NCBI RefSeq assembly: GCF_037975245.1
Contig: NC_092570.1
Coordinates: 5,273,001-5,337,000, forward strand
Direction of reading: 5' to 3'
Length of the DNA: 64,000 bases
From: Apostichopus japonicus
Lineage: Eukaryota; Echinodermata; Holothuroidea; Aspidochirotida; Stichopodidae
The first letter of the stretch is position 1. Every line of letters begins with the position of its first letter. Shown here piece after piece: positions 62,301-64,000 of the stretch. The notes below the pieces were generated by a model. It saw nothing but the letters and a program-made list of their open reading frames with translations, searched no databases and was not told where the DNA came from. The translations under genes were made by a program, and so were the position numbers.

Positions 62301-63755
62301 AATCTTCTACGAGGCTCACACAAGGCACTTTTGCACTGATATGACTTTAAATTCAAATTTCCTAACATATCTTTGACTCTCCATTCCTATCAGCTGAAGC
62401 CAGAAGAGAAGGAGTACAACGCAAGGCTTGAGAAACTGAATCAAATTTTGAGCGGCAATTCAACAATATCCTTACATCTGCAATTCTTAATTAGAAGTAA
62501 CAAAGCAGACATGCTTATATTAAAGAATACTAAGGTAAGTGTGAAATTTTAAAATAGAATTGAGATGGATGTGTGTGTGTATATCTTTGTTTATAAGGAG
62601 TATTGTTTTAGAGAACATATTGGCATGTTCGGTCCCCCTGGGACCTTCATCAGCAATACTTTGCATTGGAGTGGAAAGTACTGAATGTAACACAATGAAG
62701 GTATGATGCCAGATAAGTGTAAGTGGCATTGATGAAATTAGACCCAAATAAAGCATGACTATATACAGGTAGCGGATTAAGGAGCAAAGAACGGATTACA
62801 TATATGTTTGTTGTTGAAAATTCCAATATATTCTCTAAAACAATACTCCTTATTTGTCAATTATGAGTCTTATCTTATTTCTCTGCTTTCTTCTAATGAT
62901 ATTTTCTTTTGGAGTATACATGGATTTTCTTTATTATATATGTATACATAAGTATATATATTTCTGTTCACCATTATGTTTATTTATCTGCTTTGCCAAA
63001 ACTTCTCTTTCATTACTTCCATATTATTTTATGATAATTGTATCTTTCATTAAATTTTCATTGAGTCAAGTTTTCTTACTGCTAGAATCCAACTGCCTTA
63101 TAATTTGTCACAATTTCCAGAAAAATTCTTAAATGCCTTGTGCTTTTTCAGGCATCTGTTTGTCCATGTGCTTCAGTTATCTGTGTGGACAGAAATATGA
63201 ACCTTCTACAAGGCTTACGAAGATTTATTTTTATATTCCTATATGAGAAATTTGTTCAAGTTTGTAAAGTTCATATTCTTCGATAATTTTATTGACGTTA
63301 TCAGGAATACAAGAAATGGATGTTTTACATTTTGCTTGCTTATATAATTGGAAAATTGATGCAACTGTTATGCATACACCAGAGTGTTGATAAATATCTC
63401 TTTCAAACAGGAAACTGTTAGCAAAACTGCTTATCTACTGCAAAAAAACCTGTGTAGGGAAATATGTAAAAGTTAGACGGCTTGACATTTCCATCCCAGC
63501 ATTAGAAGCTAACTGAATGGAAAAAATTTTTTTTTTAAATACTTTAAGAGAGACAGATGGAAAGACAGTTAATGATCTTGCTATGATCGAACCGTCAGGT
63601 CCTCTAACTTTTACATAATATCTCTTTCCTAAGATCTAGACTGTCTCATTATTCTTTGTATTACAGGAAGCAGTAAGGAATTCAGTATGTCATAACGCAA
63701 CAGTAATTGCCAACTCTTTCATGCACTGCGGGACAACGTGCGACTCCTTCTTGAG
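53310..63755 (+). CDS. PSMD1: 26S proteasome non-ATPase regulatory subunit 1, N-terminal part
   Basis: Coding exons: 53310-53328, 54618-54661, 55788-55861, 56722-56891, 57345-57625, 59349-59483, 60329-60462, 61154 to about 61244, 62394-62534, 63667-63755; the gene continues beyond the window. About 392 residues are present of roughly 950 expected. PSMD1/Rpn2 is the largest base subunit of the 19S regulator and a scaffold for ubiquitin-handling partners. Landmarks matching the family: [106 protein letters not shown]. The acidic linker (exons 7-8, rich in E, K, T and P) fits the variable acidic segment of the family. Exon 8 lacks a strong donor: GAG/GTCGCT at 61245 or GTT/GTAGAG at 61239 would keep the frame. 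The PC repeats lie past the right edge. Confidence 0.94.
56594..56620 (+). repeat. Poly-G run
   Basis: About 20 G broken by an A in PSMD1 intron 3, one of many G/C homopolymers in this window. Confidence 0.85.
57939..59168. mobile_element. PIF/Harbinger-like element in PSMD1 intron 5
   Basis: The left end GCCCAGTCACATCTCACCGG and the right end, whose complement reads GCCCAGTCACATTTCACCGG, match over about 25 bp with one change. Subterminal zones (about 58060-58270 and 58660-59110) are dense in AACGGA/TCCGTT-type blocks. Between them, minus strand 58315-58500 encodes [20 protein letters not shown] and [13 protein letters not shown], resembling the N-terminus of Harbinger/HARBI1-type transposases (W-x-R, Y-x-x-L-M-x-E-L-R-x-E-D). 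The rest of the transposase, including the DDE part, is missing. The expected 3-bp target duplication is not clear. Confidence 0.75.
61161..61729. repeat. 569-bp tandem duplication, unit 1 (contains PSMD1 exon 8)
   Basis: Runs from 7 nt inside exon 8 (GAAGAGTCAGAATCG) to CCTCTACGAGGCTCTAC. Includes most of exon 8, the TAA that follows it, an AATAAA-rich stretch and a C run. It keeps the true acceptor just to its left. Confidence 0.93.
61730..62317. repeat. 569-bp tandem duplication, unit 2 (partial exon-8 copy)
   Basis: Near-identical second copy with offset 569. It re-encodes [17 protein letters not shown]... and ends STAQK, stop. The copy lacks the acceptor of unit 1 because the duplication starts inside the exon; the sequence before it is CTCTACGAGGCTCTAC. 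It is probably intronic now. Ends near GAGGCTC at 62311-62317. Confidence 0.93.
62535..63666. other. PSMD1 intron 9, nothing notable
   Basis: AT-rich intron sequence with no recognisable repeat or exon. A CATTGGCATG-type and T-rich stretch only. Confidence 0.5.
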
Positions 63756-64000
63756 GTTCGTTTTATTCTCCTTTTTACACATCTCGTTTCAGTCACGATT
63801 GTTTTTTCGTAGTATATCTTAGTAGTGGAGTATTTCGTGGTTGAAATGGTGACAAAATGCTGAATGTGTCAAAGTGTCATAATGTGAACTACATTCTGAA
63901 ACATTGTGTTAATGTCACATCATAGTTCTGCCATTAAAGGTTTTTTGTTTTGCTATATGGATTATTTGGTTTAATAATTGTGAAAAGAAAAAACAATGGA

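Overview
This window is animal nuclear DNA. It has four recognisable conserved multi-exon genes and one unrecognised secreted-protein gene, spread through long AT-rich introns full of transposon remnants. Introns follow GT-AG rules, tRNA-derived SINEs are present, the TAGGCCTA palindrome recurs, and gene content is conserved with vertebrates at moderate protein identity. This points to a marine invertebrate deuterostome, most likely an echinoderm such as a sea cucumber; the phylum call is an inference. There are no bacterial operons, no CRISPR arrays and no standard rRNA or tRNA genes.

Layout. (1) 1-1504: repeat-rich flank with GC-rich hAT-type fragments. (2) 1505-8889, plus strand: complete 8-exon type II Golgi sulfotransferase of the CHST15 (GalNAc4S-6ST) type, 525 residues. 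A 555-bp hAT-like insertion lies in intron 2 and a 408-bp one in intron 7. (3) 8890-14879: intergenic repeats, including a 1-kb inverted-repeat element, a nested hAT cluster and a clean 786-bp hAT-type insertion. (4) 14880-17727, plus: two-exon gene for a 175-residue secreted protein with 12 mature cysteines that I do not recognise; its intron holds a decayed LINE. (5) 17728-21520: intergenic, with two near-perfect short palindromes. (6) 21521-30402, plus: complete 10-exon FUZ (Fuzzy) gene, 421 residues, a planar-polarity and ciliogenesis effector. (7) 30403-34964: intergenic SINE and repeat-rich DNA. (8) 34965-51153, minus: complete 17-exon GK5-type FGGY kinase, about 535 residues. (9) 51154-53309: the 2.2-kb gap between the divergent GK5 and PSMD1 genes, with a 31-bp inverted repeat that places a CRE-like TGACGTCA in each arm. 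(10) 53310 to the window end, plus: first 10 coding exons of PSMD1/Rpn2, the large scaffold subunit of the 26S proteasome base; the gene runs off the right edge.

The genes are unrelated housekeeping or developmental loci; I see no pathway joining them. The most unusual structure is in GK5. The exon at 39770-39874 is the first member of a head-to-tail array whose 108-bp units are diverged copies of that whole 105-nt exon. The extra copies each carry an in-frame TAA, and almost every junction makes a consensus 5' splice site, so an exon appears to have been converted into a minisatellite in its own intron. Second is a 569-bp tandem duplication in PSMD1 that copies most of one coding exon. Third is a family of hAT-type elements sharing one GC-rich core, two of them with intact 8-bp target duplications.
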